In this document: positions 7,676 to 16,543 of the stretch, piece by piece | Position numbering within the stretch: position 1 is the stretch's first letter | Layout of the letters: every line of letters begins with the position of its first letter | Assembly: GCA_964627445.1 (NCBI GenBank) | Contig: CAZVJF010000006.1 | Coordinates: forward strand, 124,001 to 188,000 | Origin: Luteibaculum sp964627445 | GTDB lineage: Bacteria > Bacteroidota > Bacteroidia > Flavobacteriales_D > Luteibaculaceae | DNA length: 64,000 nt | Reading direction: 5' to 3' | Program-made: the position numbers and the translations under genes | Notes under the pieces: generated by a model | The model's input: only the letters and a program-made list of their open reading frames with translations | What the model was told of the DNA's origin: nothing | The model's database searches: none

Positions 7676-8608
7676 ATGCCAACCATTTTAGATCGATCGG
7701 TAATTGCCAGTTTTAGTAGCCTAGAGCTTCTGGCTAAAGAAATTGTTCAGGGCTTTATTACCGGATTGCACAAATCGCCTTTTCATGGTTTTTCAGTAGA
7801 GTTTGCAGAGCACCGCCAGTATAATACGGGGGAGTCTACCCGCCATATCGATTGGAAGCTTTTTGGGCGCACCGAACGGCTCTTTGTTAAGCAATACGAA
7901 GAAGAAACCAATTTGCGTTGCAATTTTTTGTTGGACGTATCGCCATCCATGTATTATCCCCGAGAGGGAGAACAGCTGTCTAAGTTAGAGTACGCAGCGT
8001 ATGGCATTGCGGTACTCGTAGAGCTGCTCCAGCGCCAGCGCGATGCTTTTTCACTCAGTGCTTTTGATGAGGAGTTGCTCCTAGAAACCGAAATGAAATC
8101 TACGGCACAACACCAAGAGTTTGTTTACGATAAGCTGAGTAGCTTGATCATTCAGCCAGCGAAAAAAACAGGAAACACCAATTTGGTTCCCGTGCTGCAT
8201 CAAAAAGCGGAGACCCTGCCACAGCGCTCCATGGTAGTTCTTTTTACGGACTTCTTATCGCGCGATGAGCCCAATGAAGCACTGTGGGATGCTTTTCGCC
8301 ACCTTACGTATAAAAAGCATGATGTGGTGATTTTTCACGTGTACGATAGCAAAACAGAGCTCAATTTAGATTTTGGTAAACGCCAGGTAAAGTTTGTAGA
8401 TGCAGAAACCGGAGATGTGGTTAAGCTGAACCCAGAAGGGCTAAAGGCATTGTACAGCGAGCGGATACAAGAGCAATTTACAGCGGTAGAACGAGAGCTG
8501 TTGCAAATGAAAATGGATTTTTGTGCCCTGGATATTGCCCAGCCTTTTGATGCCATGATGCGTTTTTTCCTGGCTCGCAGAAAAAAAATGCTGCAAAAAA
8601 GAAGGTAA
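7676..8608 (+). CDS. DUF58 domain protein (vWA-like)
   Basis: 310 residues. The DUF58 signature is plain: HGFSVEFAEHRQYNTGESTRHIDWKLFGRTERLFVKQYEEETN, shown here only to identify the conserved centre HIDWK, followed by a von Willebrand-A-like FLLDVSPSMYYP segment with a DxSxS metal site, and VVLFTDFLSR. Such proteins usually pair with a MoxR ATPase and a BatA/B aerotolerance set. None is adjacent here, so it is an orphan copy. It is likely cytoplasmic, since no transmembrane helix is visible. Confidence 0.9.
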   Translation: MPTILDRSVIASFSSLELLAKEIVQGFITGLHKSPFHGFSVEFAEHRQYNTGESTRHIDWKLFGRTERLFVKQYEEETNLRCNFLLDVSPSMYYPREGEQLSKLEYAAYGIAVLVELLQRQRDAFSLSAFDEELLLETEMKSTAQHQEFVYDKLSSLIIQPAKKTGNTNLVPVLHQKAETLPQRSMVVLFTDFLSRDEPNEALWDAFRHLTYKKHDVVIFHVYDSKTELNLDFGKRQVKFVDAETGDVVKLNPEGLKALYSERIQEQFTAVERELLQMKMDFCALDIAQPFDAMMRFFLARRKKMLQKRR

Positions 8609-8610
8609 CG

Positions 8611-8641
8611 TTTGGAGGAGTGGAAATTAGTTGTACATTTG
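8611..8641 (+). promoter_or_regulatory. Consensus Bacteroidota promoter upstream of tRNA-Asp
   Basis: TTTG (8611-8614), 19 bases, then TACATTTG (8634-8641) match the TTTG-N19-TAnnTTTG consensus exactly. Transcription would start near 8648. A second -7 box, TATATTTG, lies at 8720-8727 without a good -33 box. A 10-bp inverted repeat, ACTCTAAACG (8646-8655) and CGTTTAGAGT (8688-8697), lies just after the first promoter. Confidence 0.55.
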
Positions 8642-8734
8642 CGCCACTCTAAACGCAAGAGGGTTTTGGTTTGGTTATTTGAAGAGCCGTTTAGAGTAAG
8701 CATAACACGGATTTTCGTGTATATTTGCAACAAA

Positions 8735-8804
8735 GAAACTACGGTCTGGTAGTTCTCCCGATAGTTATCGGGATGGTTAGAATACCTGAGAAGAGATTCT
8801 AACC
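8735..8804 (+). pseudogene. Broken partial copy of the tRNA-Asp 5' half
   Basis: The 21 bases before and into the tRNA (8819 on) occur again at 8735-8755. The copy then carries TCCCGATAGTTATCGGGA, an 18-base hairpin, in the D-loop position, and resumes the tRNA with TGGTTAGAATACCTG (8774-8788). It then diverges into ATTCTAACC (8796-8804), which pairs with GGTTAGAAT (8775-8783). It has no anticodon arm and no 3' half. It would be co-transcribed as the leader of the real tRNA. Confidence 0.75.
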
Positions 8805-8826
8805 GAAGACAAAAAATAGAAACTAC

Positions 8827-8900
8827 GGTCTGGTAGTTCAGTTGGTTAGAATACCTGCCTGTCACGCAGGGGGTCGCGAGTTCGAGTCTCGTCCAGACCG
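8827..8900 (+). tRNA. tRNA-Asp (GTC)
   Basis: The 74-nt cloverleaf has acceptor stem GGTCTGG/CCAGACC, D-arm with AGTTCAGTTGGTTAGAAT, anticodon stem CCTGC/GCAGG around CTGTCAC (anticodon GTC), and T-arm CGAGTTCGAGTCTCG. The discriminator base is G. CCA is not encoded. Confidence 0.97.
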
Positions 8901-8904
8901 CAAG

Positions 8905-8931
8905 AAAGGGAAGCAAACGCTTCCCTTTTTT
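8905..8931 (+). terminator. tRNA-Asp terminator
   Basis: The perfect stem AAAGGGAAGC / GCTTCCCTTT with loop AAAC ends in TTTTTT. Its distal half, CTTCCCTTTTTTCGTT, is repeated at 8972-8987, so the downstream flank of the tRNA also carries a duplicated scrap. Confidence 0.88.
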
Positions 8932-9069
8932 CGTTTTAAACGATTCAGTTCCTTTATTTTCGGGTTGTAGCCTTCCCTTTTTTCGTTGCAGTACTTTTTT
9001 ATTTCAACTCGGAGCCACCCATCCTCCCAAAACTACGTTTACCCACTATACTACTAGCCGCGCCTTTTC

Positions 9070-10575
9070 ATGAGCAAAAACAAATCGCTTCATCAACTCA
9101 TCCACTCGCTTACCACCAACGAAAAGCGGTTTTTTAAGCTGTATGCCTCTCGTCATGCCATAAAGGGAGAGAATAAGTACGTAAAGCTTTTTACGGTTTT
9201 TGAGAAGGTGAAAACTTATGATGAAAAGATCCTTGCGAATGCCCTAAATAAAGCTGCTTTTGTGAAATACTTAAGCGCAGAGAAAAACTACCTGTACAAT
9301 CTACTGCTAGACTGCCTCGATATTTACCATAGAGAGACTTCCATAGATCGACAGATTTCTAAAATGATAAATACAGGCCGGATATTGTTAGAGAAAAAGC
9401 TCGATGCTCAAGCTGCCGTAATCCTGAGGAAAGCTAAGAAAATGTCAGAGCTACACGACAGGCAAGAAAATATTGGCTCGATCAATTACCTGCTAAAAAT
9501 GCACGATTTTGGAAGTGAAGCGGTGTCGGGGGAGACCCTGAGCCTTTTTCATTCGGAGGAGCAGTCTTCTTTGCAACAGTTGTTGGAAAAGCAACACTAC
9601 CAACAGGCCTTTGAGAGATTATTGCTGCATCGAAGGTTGTATGGGATTGCGGGCAATAAAAGTACACTCAACTATATTATCGCTGCCTACCCATATCTCG
9701 ATGCGCCCATCCCGGAAAGCTTTCCTTCCTTTGGTATCGAAATTTATTACCTCGTTTCGAGGCTTGAGTTTTGCCGAATAATTCGCAATAAGACAGAGGG
9801 TACGGTCATTGCAAAAAGTCTCATTCAAAAAATGGAGGCGAATCGCAAGCAGATTGCAGGCGAATACGTAGAGCTTTATACGTACACCCTGTACATCTTT
9901 GTTGTGGGACGGTATTACCAGAATACTAAAGAGGCTTTCGATCAACTAAAAAAGCTACGGTACCTAGAGAAATATGTAGATGAAAAGGTTACTAAAAATG
10001 AGCAAGCCCGGTGTGTAGAATACTACGTTACCTCTATAACTGATTTATGGCTGGAGAGAAAAGATTATCGCATCATCGACAGTGAAATCTCGGACATTAA
10101 AAAGGCGCTAGTGGCATATGCTCCTTACCTGAATCCTGCCTTTGTGCTCAGCATGCACTTTAATATTGCTTGCCTCTACTTTGGAGCCAAGGCGTATCGA
10201 GAAGCTTTAAAGTGGACCAATAAAGTCCGCAATACAAACTCCCAGTTTAGGGAGGATATATTTTACGACTTGCGCACGCTAGATCTAATCATCCATTTCG
10301 AGTTGGGTAACCACGACATTTTACCCAGCCTTTTTAAATCGGCAACTTATTATCATAAACAAGCTAAGCATCCGGTAGGATTGCAGCAAGCTATTATTCA
10401 GAGTATCAATAAGGTATTGGCAACCCATGATAAATATGAGCAGGCAATGGTATTTAAGGATCTTAAAGAATTGCTAGTTCGAATGCGAGCAGATCCTTAT
10501 GAAAACAGAATATTCCATGATGTGGATTTGGTGGCTTGGGTTTCCGCTAAGTGCTCAGATTTGGTACTTAAGTAG
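9070..10575 (+). CDS. Conserved hypothetical helical-repeat protein
   Basis: 501 residues, all helical, no signal peptide and no membrane segment. It begins with SLHQLIHSLTTNEKRFFKLYASRH and contains TPR-like helical pairs in the second half (for example LSMHFNIACLYFGAKAYREALKWTNKV). A protein family of this size and start is common in Bacteroidota, but its function is not established. The N-terminus might bind nucleic acid or a partner. It is monocistronic, with a bidirectional terminator after it. Confidence 0.8.
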   Translation: MSKNKSLHQLIHSLTTNEKRFFKLYASRHAIKGENKYVKLFTVFEKVKTYDEKILANALNKAAFVKYLSAEKNYLYNLLLDCLDIYHRETSIDRQISKMINTGRILLEKKLDAQAAVILRKAKKMSELHDRQENIGSINYLLKMHDFGSEAVSGETLSLFHSEEQSSLQQLLEKQHYQQAFERLLLHRRLYGIAGNKSTLNYIIAAYPYLDAPIPESFPSFGIEIYYLVSRLEFCRIIRNKTEGTVIAKSLIQKMEANRKQIAGEYVELYTYTLYIFVVGRYYQNTKEAFDQLKKLRYLEKYVDEKVTKNEQARCVEYYVTSITDLWLERKDYRIIDSEISDIKKALVAYAPYLNPAFVLSMHFNIACLYFGAKAYREALKWTNKVRNTNSQFREDIFYDLRTLDLIIHFELGNHDILPSLFKSATYYHKQAKHPVGLQQAIIQSINKVLATHDKYEQAMVFKDLKELLVRMRADPYENRIFHDVDLVAWVSAKCSDLVLK

Positions 10576-10692
10576 GAGATAGGGATGCGTGAATAGCGGC
10601 ATTACGTTTTTTTCTTGAGGCATACAGCTCTAAATTAGTGGCGGTAGTAGGGTTCTTCGGTTTGAGTTGACCATGTTTTTTAAGGCATAAAA

Positions 10693-10722
10693 AAAAGGCT
10701 GGGGATTTTTCCCCAGCCTTTT
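10693..10722. terminator. Bidirectional terminator
   Basis: AAAAGGCTGGGG, six bases, CCCCAGCCTTTT form a perfect 12-bp stem with A and T tracts on both sides. It serves the converging 9070-10575 gene and the S8 peptidase gene. Confidence 0.92.
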
Positions 10723-10743
10723 GTAATTGGTTTGGTTGTTCAT

Positions 10744-13700
10744 TTAGCGCTTCACTACACGTATGGTCTTGCTGTTGCCAGAAGCCGTGCGAGCCATGAT
10801 TATATACGTTCCACTTGCCTGGTTAGTTAGATCAATAGTAAGTCTTTGTAGTGGTTCTGTAACGGTGTTATTTAGCTGTTCAGAGTGTATAACTTTTCCT
10901 GAAAGCGTCATAACAGACACGGTAAGCTCCTCCTGGTCTGAACCTAAATCTAGGCTAAGATTTGCATAGTCTGCTGTCGGGTTGGGAGCAACAGACATGG
11001 ATATTTCACTAAAGAATGAATCCGTTGGATTATTTCCAGTCGAAGTCGTAGCAAAACTCTGACTTCCCATGCCTATGTTGATGGTGTAATCTTCTACTTC
11101 ACCAAAACTAAAGTTCTCACATGGGCCGGGTGCAGCGTTATACTTCATAGAAACGCGCATGCGGGTATTTCCACTATTCGCATTCGATGGAATAGTAATT
11201 GAACCGGTAACCGTAGTGGTGCTGGTTCCACCCGCATCGAATGCTAGCTCACCTGCGTCATTAAAATCGCCATCCTGGTTGTAGTCTATCCAGATTCTCC
11301 AGTATTCGGGGTAGGTTGTTGGTCCGAAAAAGCCACTATTAAATCCGGGGTTCAGTGTTAATGAAATTGACTCTCCTTGATTCGCAGACATTGTGATATT
11401 GGTGAAATCTCCATATCCATTGTTATCGCCACTGTTGTTGGTTACTCCGGCAATAGTTAAACTAGCTATCCACTCATCTGCAGTTCCTCCTTGAGAATTA
11501 CAGTATTCCACCGGAGTAGGGTCGTCAGATAAGGTGGTTACCGTTCCTGTAGCAGAGTAAGCACTGGTTCCAAAAGAACAGATGCTAGCTACTTTGTACT
11601 CGTATGAGGTAGAAGAAGTTAAACCTGAGAAAGTATAGGATGTTGCAGTAGTATTAACGGTAGTAAAGGTTCCCCCTACAGGACGCATAGCCACTTCGTA
11701 ACTATCCGCATTGGCAAAGGCGGACCAGTTCACGGTAAACGCGCTTGCGGTAACCCCGCTTGTATTTACACCAGAAGGGGCGTCACAAGTTGGACTTGCA
11801 GCTTCGTTGATGGTAATGCTGTAGTCTTCTACTTCTCCATTACCGATATTTCCGCAAGCGGCTGCACCTGAAGAACGTTTCATGCTTACGCGTACTCGGG
11901 TTGTGCCCAATACTGCATTGGCAGGAACTGTGATGCTTCCAGAAACATTTCCAGTACTTGTTCCACCAGCATCGAATGCTAGTTCTCCAGCATCGTCAAA
12001 ATCCTTATCGCCATTGTAGTCGATGTATATTCTCCAGTACTCGGGTTGTGTATTCTCTCCAAAGAAAATAGAGCTTGTAAACCCTGGATTTAAAGTAAAA
12101 TTGAAGGATTCACCTTGAGTTGCATTGATTGTTTGCGAGGTGTAATTTCCATAACCGTTATCTGAGTTGGATGTGTTGTTTACGTTTCCTAGGATCACTT
12201 GTTGTATCCACTCACTTCCTGCAGATCCACTCGAATTACAATAAGCGGGTGGAGCTGGATCATCGGTAGTAGCGGAAACGGCATCAGAATAAGCGCTGGT
12301 TTCATTATCACAATCAGAAGCAACTCTGAAATCGTAAAGAGTACCAGCAGATAGCCCGCTTACCGTGGCACTGGTACCAGAAACGGTTTGTGTTGACCAT
12401 GAACCTCCAGAAACTCGGTGTTGTAATAGGTAGCTATTGGCGGCACCAACGGCACTCCATGAAAGGGATACAGAAGAAGTGGTAGTGTTTCCTACCGCGA
12501 GTCCAGTCGGTATGTCACAAGGTTGTGGTCCAGCCTCGATTAGATTTAACGTATAATCTTCTACCTCACCGTAGCTGAAAGATTCACAAGGGTTCGAAGC
12601 TCCATTGTATTTCATGCTCACTCGCAGGCGTGTATTTCCTGTGATAGCGGTGGCGGGAATCGTAATAGATCCATTGATTACGCTACTGGTGTTGGCAGAG
12701 GTGAATAGCGTTTCTCCAGCATCTGTGAAATCTCCATCCTTGTTTAAATCGGCAAATAATTTCCATGTTTCATTGTATGCTGTACCGCTAAAGCCAGGAG
12801 TAAGTGTGAAGCTTGTTGCTTGTTCTTTGGTTACGTGGATTGTGGATGACGTGTAGTCATGATATCCTCCATTGTTTCCAGAAACGTTACTGAATGCTCC
12901 AAGTTCTACGGACTGAATAAACTCGTCACTCGAGTTGTTACCTTGAGAAGCACAGTAGTTCAACTGAACCTCTGGTGTAGTAAACGCGGTGGTTGGGGAG
13001 TAAGCTGATAACGCGCCATCATCGCATTTACTGCGAACCTGAGCTTCGTAATTCGTCTCAGGATTTAAACCCGTAATGCTAAAAGAATTGCCGTTTACAG
13101 AAACTACTGTCCAAGAGGCCCCTGCCTCTCGATAACGGAGGTCGTATGTAGCTCCAGGAACGGCATCCCAGGTTAGGTTTGCTGATGTTGCATCTAAAGC
13201 ACCAACAGCTAAATTGGAAGGAACATCTGCATTGCAAACGATAGGTTCGCTAGATATTCCGGTAACGATTAACGAGAAATCCTGACTTCCGCCCGAAAGC
13301 GAGCCTTTATGAGTAATCGTGATGGTGTAAGCACCAACAGCATTGTTTACTGTAATTCTTTCGAAAGGATCTACATTGTTGTCTCCCTGAGTGTTTGAGT
13401 TCACACTGCTAAGTTTATATGGGAAATAAGTGGTGTTGTTTTTAGAAACACGGATATCCAAATCGTTTACTAAAACTGGGGTTGGATCATTGGTTGATCC
13501 TGTGTTTGCAGTTCCAGGTAGGTCTGTCCATGAGATGGAGGCCAATAGTGGTTCATTCCCAATTGCATCGACTGAAATAGTGTAGGTCTGTCCAGATGTT
13601 AGTGTAAGTTCATCTACAATTGCTCCGTTATTTCTGGCCGAAATAGCTTCTGCGGCTGCTTTGGTGTTCAAAAGCCCCCATCCGTACACCGCGTCTGGAC

Positions 13701-14898
13701 CGGTAGGACCCGCATCATCGGCAGTGTGAAGCGCAAGACCTTTTAGTGTTGCTGCACGCATAAAGGCACCAGTAAGGTTGTTAAAGTGTTGTTGTAACAG
13801 TAATAAAGAACCCGTTACGTTTGGAGATGCCATGGAAGTACCGGTTAAGGTAGCATAATCGCTGTTGTTATCGGCATCGGTAGAGTAAAGCGTAGTTCCG
13901 TTACCCGTGATATCTGGCTTGATGCGCAAATCATCGGTTGGACCTTCGCTACTGCTGCTATTGATAACTACTGAGTTTAAAGATCCATCGTTATTTACGT
14001 CCGCATCTTGAGCGTTCGCAACTACCATGTTGTTTTTGGCTGTGGCGTGACCTGATAGCTTATCGTAAGAAGAGTTGCCCTCAAGAGGTGATAAGTTGGA
14101 GGTTCCATCCGTACCATCGTTTCCTGCTGCAACAACCATTAAGTAGAACGGTGAATTGTGCATTAGCTCATCCCAGTCTCTCGATTCTTGGATGTATGCT
14201 CCAAAATAGTAATCAGGAATAGTAGCTGCACGATATCCATACGAGTGGTTGGATAATAACATTCCATTTGCGGCTTCAGTGGTAGCTTCAGCTAGGTCGT
14301 TGGTCCAATCTGCTGTTCTAGCTTTCGCTTGAGGCGCCATTCCTTTCGCGGCAGCTACAACACCAGAAGCCATGATGGTTCCTGTTACGTGCTGTGCGTG
14401 AAAGCTGTTACTATTGGTGCTAGTAGCCCCATCGAGTATAGTTACGCGATTGTTTCCTCCCGGACCGTCAAATTCTTGGTGTGTAATGCGGGTTGCACCA
14501 CCATCCCAAACATGGGCGGTCAAGTTTTGTCCATCGAGATTAAGACCTAATGAACCTCCAATATTTACATGGTTGGTTCGGGTGGATCTTGCGGCGTCTG
14601 TATTGGATACAGAGTAGTAGATAGGCTGACCATCCGGAGAAATCTCCATGAGTTCGTCAATAGAGCCATCGGGATTGGTAATAAATGTTTCCCAGTCTTC
14701 CTCTGCTGCTTTGGCAAGAGCAGCTTGTTTTTTAATAGTAGCCTTTACCTCGAAAGCTTCGCTGAGTTTTTGGAGTTTATTGATGTTGTACTGTTGGGTA
14801 ATGGCTTGCCTTTGCTCTTCGGTTTGGCTGAAGGCCGCCATTCCGGCAAGCGTGAAAATTAGGAGCGCAGTTAAGGCTTTTAAGGTAATTGTTTTCAT
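10744..14898 (-). CDS. Secreted S8 subtilase with FN3-GEVED repeats and T9SS type A sorting domain
   Basis: 1384 residues from the Met at 14898, chosen because MKTITLKALTALLIFTLAGM is a signal peptide. The subtilase domain has the triad Asp132 (VWDGG), His167 (HAQHVTGT) and Ser355 (GTSMASP), with Asn260 as oxyanion residue (AAGND). A beta-sandwich domain (about 435-560) follows. Then come three alternating FN3 and GEVED modules, each GEVED ending in GEVEDY, and each rich in acidic DxNxDGDF loops likely to bind calcium. The last 85 residues (VAPNPTADYANL to RVVKR) are a T9SS type A sorting domain. The role is an extracellular protease on the cell surface or secreted. Confidence 0.95.
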   Translation of the reverse strand: MKTITLKALTALLIFTLAGMAAFSQTEEQRQAITQQYNINKLQKLSEAFEVKATIKKQAALAKAAEEDWETFITNPDGSIDELMEISPDGQPIYYSVSNTDAARSTRTNHVNIGGSLGLNLDGQNLTAHVWDGGATRITHQEFDGPGGNNRVTILDGATSTNSNSFHAQHVTGTIMASGVVAAAKGMAPQAKARTADWTNDLAEATTEAANGMLLSNHSYGYRAATIPDYYFGAYIQESRDWDELMHNSPFYLMVVAAGNDGTDGTSNLSPLEGNSSYDKLSGHATAKNNMVVANAQDADVNNDGSLNSVVINSSSSEGPTDDLRIKPDITGNGTTLYSTDADNNSDYATLTGTSMASPNVTGSLLLLQQHFNNLTGAFMRAATLKGLALHTADDAGPTGPDAVYGWGLLNTKAAAEAISARNNGAIVDELTLTSGQTYTISVDAIGNEPLLASISWTDLPGTANTGSTNDPTPVLVNDLDIRVSKNNTTYFPYKLSSVNSNTQGDNNVDPFERITVNNAVGAYTITITHKGSLSGGSQDFSLIVTGISSEPIVCNADVPSNLAVGALDATSANLTWDAVPGATYDLRYREAGASWTVVSVNGNSFSITGLNPETNYEAQVRSKCDDGALSAYSPTTAFTTPEVQLNYCASQGNNSSDEFIQSVELGAFSNVSGNNGGYHDYTSSTIHVTKEQATSFTLTPGFSGTAYNETWKLFADLNKDGDFTDAGETLFTSANTSSVINGSITIPATAITGNTRLRVSMKYNGASNPCESFSYGEVEDYTLNLIEAGPQPCDIPTGLAVGNTTTSSVSLSWSAVGAANSYLLQHRVSGGSWSTQTVSGTSATVSGLSAGTLYDFRVASDCDNETSAYSDAVSATTDDPAPPAYCNSSGSAGSEWIQQVILGNVNNTSNSDNGYGNYTSQTINATQGESFNFTLNPGFTSSIFFGENTQPEYWRIYIDYNGDKDFDDAGELAFDAGGTSTGNVSGSITVPANAVLGTTRVRVSMKRSSGAAACGNIGNGEVEDYSITINEAASPTCDAPSGVNTSGVTASAFTVNWSAFANADSYEVAMRPVGGTFTTVNTTATSYTFSGLTSSTSYEYKVASICSFGTSAYSATGTVTTLSDDPTPVEYCNSQGGTADEWIASLTIAGVTNNSGDNNGYGDFTNITMSANQGESISLTLNPGFNSGFFGPTTYPEYWRIWIDYNQDGDFNDAGELAFDAGGTSTTTVTGSITIPSNANSGNTRMRVSMKYNAAPGPCENFSFGEVEDYTINIGMGSQSFATTSTGNNPTDSFFSEISMSVAPNPTADYANLSLDLGSDQEELTVSVMTLSGKVIHSEQLNNTVTEPLQRLTIDLTNQASGTYIIMARTASGNSKTIRVVKR

Positions 14899-15131
14899 GT
14901 AGGTTAGGTTTGAATTGGCTCGTCCAAGATTGCAAACCATTCCTCGAAAATAAATACAAATCCTTAGGAAATTAATAGGTCAAGCTTTCGGTGTTGTTAC
15001 CTAAGTTGCTGATATTCAATAAAATATAATGATATTGAATAATGAGTGTAATAGCGGTTGTGTCTCTGTTTTTTCCAACCAATACCAAATTTTATTTGTG
15101 CAGATACTTTGCAGCTGCGGCTTAAAATGAC

Positions 15132-15341
15132 TTACAGCTGTGTTTTTATTGCTTGTTCGCCACATCCAACAACTACATTGTTGTACGGTGATTTGGATAG
15201 TTCTCGATAGGTTTCCATGGTGTTACAGCGTATAATCTCGTAGGTCAGTCCTTCGCTGATAATTCGGTTGGCATCGCGAATACCTTGGGCTTCGATTTTT
15301 CTTCTATAGGCCTCTTCTCTTTTTGTTTTCTGGAGTGTATT
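15132..15341 (-). pseudogene. 3' remnant of an SPFH/prohibitin-family gene
   Basis: Read on the minus strand this 70-codon fragment gives KREEAYRRKIEAQGIRDANR, then IISEGLTYEIIRCNTMETYR and ELSKSPYNNVVVGCGEQA, ending in a stop. This matches the C-terminal helical and tail segments of Bacteroidota prohibitin-type band-7 proteins. An in-frame stop lies immediately upstream (15342-15344) and no further SPFH sequence is recognisable, so only the tail survives. It is too short for a functional protein. Confidence 0.7.
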
Positions 15342-15519
15342 CTATGGACAGTAGTTCTGTTTTGCTGGTGCTAATCCCACTTTTATCCTAAGGCTTTGTG
15401 AGAATTAAAACGCGTGTAAATGATCTAAGTAGGTATCACCGCACCACTTTTTTTAGGAAAATATACAAATAAGGAAGGCGGTTTTAAATGAATTTTTAAG
15501 AGCAATAAAAGCTCTAAAT
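15342..15519. other. Intergenic region without recognisable gene
   Basis: It joins the SPFH remnant to the small membrane gene. The stretch 14899-15131 on the other side of the remnant holds the S8 promoter region, with a weak 8-bp dyad TATTCAAT (15013-15020) and ATTGAATA (15034-15041). No ORF, tRNA or long repeat is seen in either part. Confidence 0.4.
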
Positions 15520-15720
15520 ATGACACTGCGTTGCAAAAACTTGTGGATTAAGAGCGCTATGCTTATTGCTTGGCTTTTTCTGGCCGCATTAATGGCCAAT
15601 AATTACGCCCATGTAGTGACCATTTCGGAGCACTGGCTTTACCTGCCTGCTACCGTTTTGTTTGTGCTGCATATTTACAATCAAAGACAATGTCGCTGCA
15701 ATGCGCATTGTAGCTCATAG
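15520..15720 (+). CDS. Small membrane protein with Cys-rich tail, upstream of folE
   Basis: 66 residues. Two hydrophobic segments (AMLIAWLFLAALMA and LYLPATVLFVLHIY) are followed by a tail with three Cys and a His (CRCNAHCSS) that could bind metal. It ends 8 bp before folE, so the two probably share a transcript. I do not recognise the family. Confidence 0.55.
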   Translation: MTLRCKNLWIKSAMLIAWLFLAALMANNYAHVVTISEHWLYLPATVLFVLHIYNQRQCRCNAHCSS

Positions 15721-15728
15721 TTCATTGC

Positions 15729-16403
15729 ATGAAAGAACCTATAAAAGACCAGTTTGAAGTTCTGGGTGATGCCCATGTGGGTACCAGTGTCGATACCCCG
15801 CTACGTCCCGATGCTTTTGAAAAAACTGACGAAGAAAAAATAACAACCATCCAGCACCATTTTACCCAGATCATGGAAACCCTGGGCTTAGATTTAACGG
15901 ATGACAGCTTATCTGGAACTCCGTATCGTGTGGCTAAGATGCACGTCAAGGAGTTGTTCCACGGTTTAAACCCCGAGGCTCGTCCCAAAACATCCACCTT
16001 TGAAAACAAGTATGGTTACAGTAAAATGTGGGTGGAGCAAAACATTAACCTTAACTCATCTTGCGAGCATCATTTTTTGCCCATTACCGGCAAAGCACAG
16101 GTGGCTTACATTCCCAAAGATCAGGTTATTGGTCTATCTAAAATTAACCGCTTGGTGAGCTACTATGCCCACCGGCCTCAGGTGCAGGAGTGCCTGAGCT
16201 TGCAGATTATGCAGGATTTGCAAGAAACGCTGCAAACACAAGACGTAATGGTGGTTATCCAGGCAAAACACCTCTGTGTTTCTTCGCGCGGTATTAAAGA
16301 CCAGGACAGTTTTACCACCAGTATGGCCTACGGTGGTGTATTTGAAGAAACCCAAGTGCGCCAGGAGCTAACGCAAATTATTGGAAAGATCGATGACCAC
16401 TAA
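15729..16403 (+). CDS. folE: GTP cyclohydrolase I
   Basis: 224 residues. It converts GTP to 7,8-dihydroneopterin triphosphate, the first step to folate and related pterins. The zinc and catalytic residues are in place: Cys112, His114 and His115 in SSCEHHFLPITG, and Cys183 in AKHLCVSSRGIKDQDS. The GLSKINRLVSYYAHRPQ segment is the family core. The first 35 residues are variable, as usual. No queuosine or folate genes are adjacent. Confidence 0.97.
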   Translation: MKEPIKDQFEVLGDAHVGTSVDTPLRPDAFEKTDEEKITTIQHHFTQIMETLGLDLTDDSLSGTPYRVAKMHVKELFHGLNPEARPKTSTFENKYGYSKMWVEQNINLNSSCEHHFLPITGKAQVAYIPKDQVIGLSKINRLVSYYAHRPQVQECLSLQIMQDLQETLQTQDVMVVIQAKHLCVSSRGIKDQDSFTTSMAYGGVFEETQVRQELTQIIGKIDDH

Positions 16404-16485
16404 ATCCATTTTTCCTAACGTGATCTAGATAGCGTCACTTCAGGATGGTGTGGCTCTCTGGTAACATGAGATGGACTTTAATATT

Positions 16486-16517
16486 GTTTGGGTGTAAGCC
16501 GTATTATGATATCTTTA
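16486..16517 (+). promoter_or_regulatory. Candidate promoter of the histidine-heptad lipoprotein
   Basis: TTTG (16486-16489), 20 bases, TATCTTTA (16510-16517) differ from the Bacteroidota consensus at one base. It is 27 bp upstream of the ATG at 16544. Confidence 0.45.
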
Positions 16518-16543
16518 GGTAAATCAAAAAAAAATAACGGGGT

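Noticed and set aside
8738..8810. A second functional tRNA
   Set aside because: It has no anticodon arm, no T-arm and no 3' acceptor strand.
10800..14900. Plus-strand frames inside the S8 protease gene
   Set aside because: Shadows of a gene with clear domain content on the other strand.
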